This document shows positions 1 to 9,524 of a DNA stretch of 64,000 nucleotides, one piece after another. The position numbers and the translations under genes were made by a program. Numbering within the stretch: the first letter of the stretch is position 1; each line of letters opens with the position of its first letter. Source of the stretch: Tolypocladium sp. Sup5 PDA-1. Taxonomy: Eukaryota; Ascomycota; Sordariomycetes; Hypocreales; Ophiocordycipitaceae. Under the pieces are notes generated by a model. It searched no databases, was not told the DNA's origin, and saw only the letters and a program-made list of their open reading frames with translations. The stretch lies in contig JPHH03000077.1 of NCBI GenBank assembly GCA_000750105.3, positions 62,001 to 126,000 on the forward strand, in the 5' to 3' direction.

Positions 1-1882
1 CCTTGTTGAATCCCTGGAGGAAGGTGAGCAGCGACGCCGTCGTGCCGTTGCCTGCAAACGCGAGGTCGGCAGTCGATCCGATGATGGCAATCTTGTCCTC
101 GGTGCTGAGCCTGTCAAGCTGGGTGCTCAGCTTCGCCAGCCGTGCAGGAGGGTAGTTGACACGGTAGAAGCCAGTTGCCCCACTGTTGAGCTTGTAAAAG
201 TCGTCATCAATGTCGCGGATGGTCTCAACCTTCTGCGTCAGGGACAGGTCGGCGACGCCAGACTGCCCCTTCTTGCCCTCGAGACCGAGCGGTACCCACC
301 AGGTGGTGGTGTCGTCCTCGGGCTTGACATCGCCGGTGGAAAGGAAGCGAGACTGCTTGATGGAGATCTGGCCGGGCTCCTCGGCCACGGTCAGGACAGG
401 GTGGCCAATCTTGGAGATCCAGGGACCCATGAGCGCATTGACGTCCTTGCCAGAGGCCTCGCTCAGCGCATCCCACAGAGCCTTGGTCTTGGCATTTCCG
501 TACTTGTGCGCCTTGAGGTAGTTGGAGACGCCCTTAAGGAACGTCTTGACGCCGAGGTGGTTGGCCAGCATGCGGATGGCAGAGCAGCCCTTGAGGTAGC
601 TGATGGAGTCGAAGATCTGGTTAACGTCGAGCGCATCGCGAACTGGGACGTGGATGGGGTGGCTAGCGCGAATGCCATCTAGACGGAAGGCAGCCTCCAT
701 GCCCTCGTTGACGAACTGGGCCCAGACCTGCCAATCGGGGTGCAGATGGTCGATGGCGTACCATCCGACCCAGGTGGCGAAGCCTTCGTTCAGCCACAGC
801 TCGTCCCACCAGTCCATGGTGACGAGGTTACCGAACCACTGGTGGGCCAGCTCGTGGGCGACAACGTAGGCGACGGCGTTCTTGAAGCGCGCATCCGAGG
901 TCTTCTCGTCGAAGAGGACCTGGGTAGTGCGGTACGTGACCAGGCCCCAGTTCTCCATGGCTCCGTGAGTGAACTCGTGGACGGCGAGAAGGTCGGACTT
1001 GGGGAGCGGGTAATCAATGTCGAAGATCTCGGAGAAGAAGTCGATGATCTTGGGCGCGTGCTCGAGGGCCCAGCGACCCTGCTCCTTGAGGCCTCGGGTA
1101 GTGTAGACACGGACCGGCAGCTGCTTGCCATTGTATCGTCGGTCAGTCTGAGCCTCAACGTACTCGAAGTCGCCGACGGCCCACGCCAGCAAATAGGTGC
1201 TCATGATGGGCGTGGTCTCGAAGGAGACCACGTTCCATCCGTCCTTGGTGGGCTTGGTGTCCTTGACGGGCATGTTGCTCAGGGCGACCTGATCGGCGGG
1301 CACCTCAATCTCAAAGTCAAAGGTAGCCTTGAGGTTGGGCTCATCGAAGCAGGGAAAGGCACGGCGGGCATCGCACGACTCGAACTGGGTGCTGAACATG
1401 TAGTGGAACTCTTCGTCGCGAGGAACCGACTTGGCGGGGGTGGCGACGGGCTTGTACTTGCTGCGGTAGAAGCCGGCCATTTCGTTGTTTATGATGCCCT
1501 CGAACTCGATGGCGACGGAGGCCTTCTTTGACACGGGAAGCTCCTCGTGGAAGGTGATGGTGACGCGCTGAGCCTTGTCATCGTAGCTGAAGTCGGTGGA
1601 TTCGAGGGACTGGGAGGACTTTGTGTGGTCGAGAGTGACCTTGGCATGGGACAGCTTGATCTCGAGGACGTTGAGAACAATCTGCTTGGTGGGCTTGGAA
1701 ATCTCGGCGTCGATTCTGCGGGAGAGGGTAAGTCAATGGCTCTCCAATGGTGCGGCACGGGCCATGAGGGGAACCTACGTCACGGTGCCCTTGTAGGTCC
1801 AGTTCTTGAACTCAAGCTCCTTGAGGGAGAGATTGTAGTGAACAGGCTTCACACTGTCGGGGAGGACTTCGCGGTCGGCCAT
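1..1882 (-). CDS. APE2: M1-family zinc aminopeptidase (Ape2/Aap1-like), 3' part cut by window edge
   Basis: Removes N-terminal residues from peptides; a zinc metallopeptidase of family M1, cytosolic in this short form. The start at 1882 gives MADREVLPDSVKPVHYNLSL, a typical N-terminus for fungal Ape2/ApsA proteins. Exon 1 is 1882-1779, a 63-nt intron spans 1716-1778, and exon 2 runs from 1715 off the window start, joining in phase as KGTVT-IDAE. Visible motifs are the exopeptidase signature GAMENWG and the zinc motif HELAHQWFGN followed by WLNEGFATW (HExxH-x18-E), with the first His near residue 322 from this start. About 607 of roughly 880 expected residues are inside the window; the C-terminal helical domain is missing only because of the edge. 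A leader exon upstream may make a longer organellar form (see next entry). The family call is firm; the exact paralogue (Ape2 or Aap1) is inferred. Confidence 0.93.
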
Positions 1883-2428
1883 CTTGTTAGGATTTCGTGC
1901 TCTGGCGTGCGCGGAGCAGAATCGAGAGGGTATCCGAGGAAGCAAGCTGGCGGGGGATGGTATCAGTACAGGCTGTTTTTAAACAATTGATGGATGAGTG
2001 GCGTCTTCCGTGGGGCCTCGGGCAGTAAGAGCAGCGACGTGTCCTAACGCCAGTAGCAAAGGGCGGCAGCACGGATACAAGCTAGCCAGGGATGCAGTGC
2101 GATGCTGGTGTTTGTGGATTGTGGGCAGCTGTCAAAGGATGGAACTTGGAACCTGGGACTTGGAGGAGAGACGGATGCAAAAGAGCCACTCGTTCGGGAT
2201 GGCGGGACCGAGCGGGGCAGATGGTGGCATGAGTGGGGTGAGGGGCAGATGCAGGGGAGCTGTTAGGTAAGGAAGTGCAGGGCCTGCCAGGTGTGTTGGC
2301 GGGAGAGGCGCTGAAACGTACCTCCGGGAGCCGATGCGAGATCTGCTCGGCGTACGAGACGATAATACTTGGGCTGCCGTCGAAGCCAATTGCCGGTTCC
2401 TGGTAGAGGCAGCTGGGAGAGAAGCGGC

Positions 2429-2466
<38 letters not shown>

Positions 2467-2680
2467 ACCCTCGCCGCTGCAACGGGGCCCAACCGCCAAT
2501 GCTGGACCGGACGATGTTGCCGCTCAACCCTCTCGGCATGCCGTCAACACCAGCAACAGAGGACCCTTTGCCGCCGTCTCCCGCGGCCGCATTGCTTCGG
2601 GCCAACTGCAACGCTCGGCTCCACCGCGTCTGGCGACCGTGGCCAGCCAGTTGCCGCATCAGGCATCTCGGAGCAGACAT
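1883..2680 (-). CDS. APE2: Alternative 5' leader exon of the M1 aminopeptidase (mitochondrial-type presequence)
   Basis: An open frame read from ATG 2680 (or 2758) ends at a GTACGT donor at 2321. Splicing to the CAG at 1902-1904 (exon resuming at 1901) adds 19 nt before ATG 1882 and keeps phase: two leftover bases plus 19 make seven codons reading RARNPNK before MADREV. The leader starts MSAPRCLMRQLAGHGRQTRW and is rich in Arg, Ala and Ser with very few acidic residues, as mitochondrial presequences are. It contains a run of about 11-12 Thr encoded by a trinucleotide microsatellite. Fungal Ape2-type genes with a longer organellar isoform are known, so dual targeting from one gene is plausible. 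The 420-nt intron is long for this window, which lowers confidence. The alternative is that this stretch is only promoter and 5' leader. Confidence 0.5.
2431..2465. repeat. (TCG)n / (CGA)n trinucleotide microsatellite, about 11.7 units
   Basis: A perfect run of TCG units on the plus strand. Read on the minus strand in the leader frame it encodes a poly-threonine run; one other frame gives poly-Asp, which explains several spurious open frames here. Confidence 0.95.
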
Positions 2681-2758
2681 GGCCGCACCGCCCCGTTCTG
2701 GGCCCCAGTGCCGCCGTGCGTGCCGTTGCTCAGTCAAAAATCGTGCGCCGGGATCCAA

Positions 2759-3393
2759 TGCTGCTGTGCTGCCGTTGCGTGCGTCGTGGCTACCGTACCC
2801 GTTGGCGTTGGCGTTGGCGTTGACAAAGAGCGCGGCACTTTTGTAGCACGGCGCGGTGCCCGTCTGGACGCACGTTCGTCGAGGGCAAGGAACCGGGCAG
2901 TACGGAGGAGAGAAGAAAAAAAAAATCGCAGTAGTGATACAGTAATGGTACAGGCACGGCAGCGAGCGGATGGCGGCTGTGCAGCGCCGCGCGGGTGTTG
3001 TGGGGGGGGGGGAAAGTCGTCGTCGTCAAGTGAGGCTCTCCCCGTCCCCCTTGTGAGAGAATCTGTCGTCCACGCTGAGCCGAAATGAGCATGTACAGTG
3101 TGGCTTGGCAACAGAGACTGTATTACACACTGTACGGAGGTCCCGGAGTCCGGACACCGTGTGCCGTGTAAGTCGGAGTTGTAATACGAGCCTTTCGCGA
3201 TATGCTCAATGCGATGTAGAAATTACAACTACCTAAGCAGAAGAACTAGAAGAAGTTCGAGAATCGCGAGAAGTCGAGAAATGGCGCCCCTCGAGAAATA
3301 GCGAGCAACTCGGACCCGACAACTGGCGAGCAACGATGCTCCGATATCATCACATTCCCCCTTCCTCTCCTCCTCCTCGTCCGCGTCGCAAAA
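2759..3393. other. Intergenic region between aminopeptidase leader and secreted-protein gene
   Basis: No credible gene. The stretch holds a short GTTGGC tandem at 2801-2822, an A-run near 2926-2935 and an 11-G run at 3002-3012. It probably carries the promoter and transcription start of the aminopeptidase, and the 3' end of the minus-strand gene that stops at 3394. Open frames here run against repeats on both strands and are not convincing. Confidence 0.6.
2801..2822. repeat. GTTGGC hexanucleotide tandem (3.7 copies)
   Basis: Three perfect GTTGGC units followed by a partial fourth. No function is evident. Confidence 0.85.
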
Positions 3394-4164
3394 CTAGTCA
3401 TCCACAGGCGGAAGCCCCATCCTCGCGCTCTCGCGATCATCCATATCGCGCATCTGGTCCTCCGTCGGCGCCCCCTTCCATATATTCTCCCGGATGTTGA
3501 CGTCGCCCGGGCAGAGGCTCATGCCCGGGTACGCCCTGCCGTACCACTTCGCCCACATGTGTATCTCGACCTGGCCGTGCCGCATCGGCCCGCAGCGGAC
3601 GTCCAGCCAGTTGCGCGCCACCCACTCGTACTCGCGGCCCGAGCACACCTGGTCGTGCTTGCTGAAGTTGCAAACAAAGGTGCCGACCTGGCCGTTCTGC
3701 GAGACGCTGATGTGCACCGTGTACGCCGGCACCAGGTACTTGCGGCAGTAGCGCGCCAGCGAGTCGCGCGACGTCATGTAGTCGTTGGGCAGGTACTGCG
3801 GCGAGTTGAAGATGCAGTAGTAGTTGGACACGGGCACGGGGATCAGGTCGTGGTGCTTCGTCCTGTCGCGCAGCGGCAGGTGCTTGGGCTCCACGAACTC
3901 GTCGTACCGCGTGTCGTCGCCGCCCGAGGGGTCGTCGCCCGGGAAGCCGTGTTCGGGCGCCTTGGGGAGCTCGTCCCATTCGTGTTTCCACTTGTGGTCG
4001 CCCAAGTCTCTACGCTTGACGATGACGGCCTCGGAGCTGTCGTTGTCGTTGCGCGACGGATGGGGGAGAGTGACCGTGTAAAAGCCGTCTTCCAGGCCGG
4101 CCGGGAAGACCCAGGAGGCGGCCAGCGGCAAGCCGACGGCCGCGAAGAGGTACCACGGCCGCAT
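3394..4164 (-). CDS. Secreted six-cysteine protein with a dibasic processing site, function unknown
   Basis: Single exon, 256 residues. The N-terminus MRPWYLFAAVGLPLAASWVF is a clear signal peptide, probably cut near residue 20-23, so the protein should enter the secretory pathway. A KRR at residues 50-52 is a Kex2-type site that may remove a short propeptide. The region after about residue 110 looks folded and has six cysteines (117, 140, 165, 174, 191, 218), enough for three disulfides, with many Trp and Tyr. No transmembrane segment follows the signal. I recognise no named domain. The start is fixed by the signal peptide and by a TATATATT element about 67 nt upstream. It could be a secreted effector-like or cell-wall protein; that is inference from size, secretion signal and cysteines only. 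Confidence 0.8.
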   Translation of the reverse strand: MRPWYLFAAVGLPLAASWVFPAGLEDGFYTVTLPHPSRNDNDSSEAVIVKRRDLGDHKWKHEWDELPKAPEHGFPGDDPSGGDDTRYDEFVEPKHLPLRDRTKHHDLIPVPVSNYYCIFNSPQYLPNDYMTSRDSLARYCRKYLVPAYTVHISVSQNGQVGTFVCNFSKHDQVCSGREYEWVARNWLDVRCGPMRHGQVEIHMWAKWYGRAYPGMSLCPGDVNIRENIWKGAPTEDQMRDMDDRESARMGLPPVDD

Positions 4165-4230
4165 GTCGACTGTGTCTTGTTGGAGAGTCGTCTCAAGCGG
4201 ATCTGTCTCGGCCTGGCAGTAGGATGCAAA

Positions 4231-4238
4231 TATATATT
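4231..4238 (-). promoter_or_regulatory. Candidate TATA box for the secreted six-cysteine gene
   Basis: TATATATT on the plus strand (AATATATA on the coding strand) lies about 67 nt upstream of ATG 4164, a usual position when the 5' leader is short. Confidence 0.4.
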
Positions 4239-4807
4239 CTTCCCTTCTGGAAGAGAAACGAAACTTTTCTTTTTAAGTTTTTGTCACGGGGGTTGGAAAA
4301 GGAGGCCGCCGGGAGAAACTATAAACAACATGGCCGTCCCCCTCGAGCAATATAAACATTGCGCCTCCTACGCCCACCATGGCTGTAGAGTTTAGCCCTC
4401 AGATCACGTACCCAGAACATCGCAGCAAACCTCATCACATGGCACATCAAAGTCAGTCAACGATGCCCATAACTGGTCAACCAATACGCGTATATCTGAG
4501 CGAGTGTGCTTGTGTGCCCGCCCGCTTGTGTTCATGATTCCTTGAAGCCATGTCTAATCAATCTCGTCCCAGCCATTCATCAAGTACCCCACGTTCCCCA
4601 ACCATGCCGCTGCCATCAAGCCATGTGTATGCATATAGCCCTCAGCCCCCCCCCCCCCCCAACGCCTTGCGCCAAAAAGAATCCCACGCTCTCCCAAGAA
4701 TCCATATCGTCACAAGCAAATCCATAGACCCGTAATACCCATTCGTTGACGCCAATGCAAACTTTCTGCCGTCCCATGAAGAGGGGGATACCGCCCGGCT
4801 TTCGCAT
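4239..4807. other. Intergenic region, 3' of the Tcp11-family gene
   Basis: Upstream region of the secreted-protein gene and 3' region of the gene ending at 4808. Apart from the 15-C homopolymer noted separately I see no gene or RNA. Confidence 0.6.
4646..4660. repeat. 15-nt poly-C run
   Basis: Uninterrupted run of 15 C between a CTCAG and an AACGCC. Its length in the assembly should be treated with care because homopolymers are error-prone. Confidence 0.9.
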
Positions 4808-7800
4808 CTAAGACTGCGCCGCCGGCAAGTCCTCGTGCTGCACCTTGGTGGCGACCGCATCCCACCAAGGGCTGTGCGCCGCTCTATCCACTGCCCCGAC
4901 TTTGTCGAGGAGGTCGGCAATGTGCCTCACCCGCTCAACAAACTCTGACAGGCCCAGGCTGGCCAGCTTCTCGCCAGCCGTGTTCGCTGCCTTGACCTTT
5001 TCGCTGGCAGAGCCCGGCGCCAGTCGGGCAAGAACATTGCCGCGAAGTCGCGTCAGCAGGAGACGCAGGACAGGCTCACGAGGCTCCGTAGAGGTTCGTG
5101 ACATGTCCTGGCTGGCGCTCAACACCTTGGTCACCAGCGCGCGCAAGTGCGTCTTGGTAACGGCGGGCATAGACCGGCCGGCTTCTAGAGCAGCCATGGT
5201 GCCCTCCACCGTGGTGTCGAGCGAGGCGTGGTTCGCTTCAAGCACCGTCATGATGCGGGATGCCTCCATCTTCCATTGCGTCCGGACGTCGCGCTTGAGC
5301 AGATTCTTGCACTGGAGCAAGACTGCTCCCACGGTGATGATGCGCTGGACCATGGTCGAGACCTTGTTGATGCGCGCAAGGTCGAGGTGCAGCATCTCAG
5401 GCACCTGGTCGGCGGCGACGGGCGTGGGTTGTGTGAACACATCGACCAAAAGCTGGGCATAGAATCGAGCGGCCGTTGGCTGCAACTTGGGATGGTTGAT
5501 GCCCTCGGGATCCCGTTTCTGCACCTCGGCCATGACTTTGGACGTGGCCGACCTCCACGCCGTCTCCGCCACAGTCAGACTCATGCCTCCATCCACTATA
5601 TCCGAAGTGAATCGCTTCGCTTCGTACTGGGCGGCAGACTCAATGAGTTGCGGTGCCGCGATCCTGAGCAGATAATTGATATAGTCGGACAGCATCACGT
5701 CGATGAACCCATTCAAGGCCTCCACCCTGTCGATCAGGTTGCCGTGGCCAAGCTTGTTCTGGACCAGATCCTTGACCTCGTCGTCGCGGAATGGGGCACA
5801 CAGCTTAGGCAGAAGTGAACCCATCGCAGCGAAAAACTTCTCGTACGAGAAGTTGCCAAGCGTGAACTGGCGCTCTGCCATCTCCGGGTCGAGAATCTCT
5901 CCAATGAGGTTGTACATGGAATTGCCCGGTTTAAGGAGCCGTTGTAGCTTGTCCTTGATATTGCTAGCCATGAGGATGAAGAAGCGAAAGTTCGCCTCAC
6001 TGTCATCCTCGTCCATAGCAGCCCGCATCTGCACGTACAGAGGACGTGCCAGGACGGCCTGCTGCTCGACATATTCCTCCGACGGGATTTGGTATTCCTT
6101 GTTGATAGCGAGCTCGTGGACCACAACGCGGTTGTCAGGGAGCAGCCCGTTCAGGCCAGTCTTGACCACCATTCGCTTGGCTTCGCTCTTGCTCGCTGGA
6201 GTCGCCGGGGGAGTAAGTGTCTGTGACTCGGCCGACACGAGACTACTCGCCGTTGCAGACGCGTCCCCGGGGGTGTTATCAGCTACACGGGGCTTCGTGT
6301 CTCCCGTCTGCTTCTTGGCACTGCGAGTCTTCCTCGCCTCGCTGACGGCCCTGAAGATCATCTTCTTGCCCTTCTCCGCACCCGCCAGCTTCTTGATCCT
6401 CACAATAAGCATCAGCTGGCTGTCCTGGATGCTTTGGCGGTACAGCGCCGTTGCCGCATCGTCCGTCGTATCCTTGACCGTCTGGAATATTGCGTCCAGC
6501 TCAACAAACTGCATGAGCATCACCTCGATCAACGCGTTCGAGTCGCGCGACTTCCAGGCAATGAAGGCATTGTAAAACACCGCGTAAGCCTCTGGGAGTG
6601 TCTTCTTCAACGATGGCGGCATCGTGTATCGATTCGAAGTCGTTAGTCGTACCAGTATGTTCTCGAATGTTATCAGCAAGTCTTTGGCCTTGCCGATCAG
6701 GTCCTGAAGCTGAGGGTTGTCGAGATCTGTGGAGGGTAGTCGGTGGGCGTTCAGGACGCTGTCCTCGGATGCGTTACCCTCTGCTTCATCCTTGTTTCTC
6801 AGGACCTGGTTGGGGTGTCCAAGGATGAGAAATGCACTCAAGAACGTGCGGACTGCAGCCATCTCGTCCACAGAGCCCGGCAATCCCTCCTGGAGCCCAC
6901 ATATTCCGAGGAGTCGCGCTGTGACAAGAAGAACATTCTCCTGCGCCAACAGCTCCACCACTGTATCGAACGAGGTGTCTCGAATACCATCGACGGACAG
7001 GCCAAGGCCGTTGAACTCTTGGATGATCCGCTTCCTCGCGCATCCACGCCACCAGCCCTGAATCCGAGCGGCGGCGTCGTCGTCCTTCAGCTTCGGCCGT
7101 TCACTTTCCTTCACTTGCGGCAAGACATCCACGGTCTTCCTAGTCATAATGCTCTGACCGCGACTGCGCTGCGTGGCGCTCTTGTTCAGAAGCTCCTCAC
7201 GGCGCCTCTCGGCTTCGGCCATGCGCTCCTCCATCTTGGCCTTCATCTTGGCTACTTCTTGCTCGCGCTTTTCCTTGGTCAGTTCCGCCACATGCTTCGC
7301 CTTCCGTACTTCCTCTGCACAATTGGCCACAATTTCAGCCAGGTTACGCTCCCTTGCCTGCTGGGCAGCGAGCGCACGCTCTTCGGAGGCCGACTGGCCG
7401 CGTGGTGTGGCCTTGTTCAGCGCAGCCCTCAGGCGTACCTTTTCGGCATGCGCGGCCCTGTCGGCCAAACGGGCACGGCGGTCCTCCAGGAAGGAGGCCC
7501 GTCGGAGATGCTGGGCAATATACTTGCTCTGGTCGCTCTCGCGCGAGTTGGCGTGCTGGATGGGCGAGCATCGAGACTGGGCGGACGAGATGGAGTTGCG
7601 ACGCGACGAGGCCGCCGAGTCCCTGCGGCGCGCGTGAGACGGTCGGTAGAAGCGGGCGGCGACCCGTGGCGGGGGCGTGTAGATGCGGTTATCGTGGTCC
7701 AGCACATCGTCGTCTGCGGGAGGCATGGCCAGGTCCAAATCCATATCCATGGTGTCGTCGGAGGCTGGACCGTTGGACTCTTCAAGGTTGCGCGAAGGCT

Positions 7801-7861
7801 CCGACAGGTCGGCTGACGGGCGGCGCATCGTGTCGGCGTCGGTTCGAGCGAACGGGTTCAT
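4808..7861 (-). CDS. Tcp11/Sok1-family protein with IQ motif
   Basis: Single long exon, 1017 residues. The N-terminal 110 residues are acidic and low in complexity. Residues about 115-225 are rich in Arg, Glu, Ala and Lys with a heptad-like pattern, consistent with a coiled coil. Residues 263-282 (AAARIQGWWRGCARKRI) form an IQ motif, a calmodulin-binding helix. The C-terminal half, from about residue 600 (HELAINKEYQIPSEE, FSYEKFFAAMG, LLPKLCAPFRDDEV), matches the T-complex protein 11 domain found in yeast Sok1, a suppressor of protein kinase A loss. By family the protein may link calcium/calmodulin and cAMP signalling to growth; no enzyme activity is expected. The start MNPFARTDAD is the first ATG of the frame. 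No frame breaks were found. The family is clear; the exact role is inferred. Confidence 0.9.
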   Translation of the reverse strand: MNPFARTDADTMRRPSADLSEPSRNLEESNGPASDDTMDMDLDLAMPPADDDVLDHDNRIYTPPPRVAARFYRPSHARRRDSAASSRRNSISSAQSRCSPIQHANSRESDQSKYIAQHLRRASFLEDRRARLADRAAHAEKVRLRAALNKATPRGQSASEERALAAQQARERNLAEIVANCAEEVRKAKHVAELTKEKREQEVAKMKAKMEERMAEAERRREELLNKSATQRSRGQSIMTRKTVDVLPQVKESERPKLKDDDAAARIQGWWRGCARKRIIQEFNGLGLSVDGIRDTSFDTVVELLAQENVLLVTARLLGICGLQEGLPGSVDEMAAVRTFLSAFLILGHPNQVLRNKDEAEGNASEDSVLNAHRLPSTDLDNPQLQDLIGKAKDLLITFENILVRLTTSNRYTMPPSLKKTLPEAYAVFYNAFIAWKSRDSNALIEVMLMQFVELDAIFQTVKDTTDDAATALYRQSIQDSQLMLIVRIKKLAGAEKGKKMIFRAVSEARKTRSAKKQTGDTKPRVADNTPGDASATASSLVSAESQTLTPPATPASKSEAKRMVVKTGLNGLLPDNRVVVHELAINKEYQIPSEEYVEQQAVLARPLYVQMRAAMDEDDSEANFRFFILMASNIKDKLQRLLKPGNSMYNLIGEILDPEMAERQFTLGNFSYEKFFAAMGSLLPKLCAPFRDDEVKDLVQNKLGHGNLIDRVEALNGFIDVMLSDYINYLLRIAAPQLIESAAQYEAKRFTSDIVDGGMSLTVAETAWRSATSKVMAEVQKRDPEGINHPKLQPTAARFYAQLLVDVFTQPTPVAADQVPEMLHLDLARINKVSTMVQRIITVGAVLLQCKNLLKRDVRTQWKMEASRIMTVLEANHASLDTTVEGTMAALEAGRSMPAVTKTHLRALVTKVLSASQDMSRTSTEPREPVLRLLLTRLRGNVLARLAPGSASEKVKAANTAGEKLASLGLSEFVERVRHIADLLDKVGAVDRAAHSPWWDAVATKVQHEDLPAAQS

Positions 7862-9524
7862 GTGTATAAAGGGAAGAAGCTGGTCGTCGACGCTGGTTGC
7901 GACAACAACGACAATAACAGATCTCGGTAGAGGTGCGTCAAAGCTCGGGACACGCGCTGGTGCAGGATGGCACGAGTAATGGAACCGAGGCCAGGACCAG
8001 GACCGTCGTCAGCACGAGCCGTAGCCTGTTTCGCTCCCCGGTCTCGAGTCTTGGTCCGCCGGGCAGCGCCGAGTCAATAGGTCAGCGGCACCAGGGAAGG
8101 CGACGAAGAGGCGCGCTGAGGTCTGTGATCAAGCTCAAGGGAACCGGTGCAGGCGCCGAATGTAGAACAACGGGTTGGGAGGCGGCGGCGAGTCAGTCCG
8201 CAGATGCGACAACAGGCGAGTCTCGTCACAGCGTCGTCGGGCTTCGAAACGAACAAGAGAAGCGAGAGAAGCAAAACGGGGGAGATGGAAGCGCCCAAGG
8301 GGGCTGCGCAAAACGAGAGACGAACGAATCCCCGGCCCCGAGTATCCCGTACGCAAGCTCTGCTTGCGGTGCGATGGATGATGCGATGATGTGATGTTTG
8401 CGGAAGAAGGAGGCTGGAAATCGCCCACGCCCGTCACCGTTGATGCTGAGAGGGGCTTGTCTTATCGCGGGAAAGCGCGCCGCGCCAGCCCTCTTTCCGT
8501 CTTTCCCAGGCGGGGCGGGAGGGAGTGGCAGGGCAGGCTCGAAGCACAGCGAAGCTTCCAGTTTCGCGTGGGTGGGACCTAACGGGCATACGTTGTCCTG
8601 CTTATTTATTAACAACCTGAATCCGGACCGCACGTCCAGCACAAGCCTTACTGTCATGCCTGCTGAATCCGTATAAGCCTATGGATTATAATGAAGAAAC
8701 TACCATTGAGGCACAAACGCATTGTGCGCTCACAGTGGGCTTAGCAAAGCAATGCCAATCGAAACAAGGCAATCAGGATGCACGGCGTGCGACCAGACTC
8801 GCAGCACCTGCGCCGCGTGGCTGCTTTTGCGGAGGCACGAATCGCCGTTGCGTGATGGCGAATGCATGCAACCCACGCCGTCTGCAGCGGATCATCTGCC
8901 ATCTGCATCGTCCGCTGTCATTGGCGTTCCCTTGCCCCCTGTTCTTGTTCTCTTCACCGAGCGTCTGGCGAGTGACGCAGTGCGCCAGCACCGGCCAGTC
9001 CGCCTTGCTTCCAGGGGACAGCTCCGTATACATGCCGATTCTCCTATAATACCAGTCCTTGGCTCTCGTCCGGGATCACCGCTGCTTCTCACCACGGTAG
9101 TCCTGGGTTGTCATCTACGGCAATAACGGTCTTCACTCCGCTACCATGGCATGCTTTGACCGTAGTATTCATTATTATTGATTTCCCGGGCTGCGTTTCT
9201 CGAGGCATGTGAAGCCCCTTGCTACCCTTCATGTCCGGCGTTAATAATACAAGTCCGACTCTGGGGGAGGCATCTCGTCCAGCTCAGCCGAACGCGCCCC
9301 CTCGCCACGAGCCAACCCCTTTTCCTTTGCTTTCCAGCCTTGCAGGCTTGCCCTCGCAACCTGCGCGGCAGCTCTGCGACCCCGATGTAAACACAGGTCG
9401 CCAAATCACTCCCATAACGCCGCCTTGCCTTGCAGTACGTGCTGCTGTACTTATGCTCGCTGTGCGATCCTCTTGGTATGCTTGTGAGCGCTCGTCCGTC
9501 TCCTCTTGTCAATCGCCTCCGCCG
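7862..9524. other. Intergenic region between Tcp11-family gene and tyrosine phosphatase gene
   Basis: 1.66 kb upstream of the Tcp11-family start and downstream of the phosphatase stop. The part next to 7862 is probably promoter and 5' leader. Only short overlapping frames without recognisable motifs are present. Confidence 0.6.

Noticed and set aside
740..1531. 263-codon plus-strand open frame
   Set aside because: Lies opposite the conserved M1 aminopeptidase exon; it is a shadow created by GC-rich codon use.
2369..3088. 239-codon plus-strand frame with poly-Arg
   Set aside because: Created by the TCG repeat and basic low-complexity sequence; overlaps the leader exon, which has better splice support.
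6743..7816. 357-codon plus-strand open frame
   Set aside because: Antisense to the Tcp11-family gene, whose frame has the IQ motif and the family domain; no motif in the shadow.
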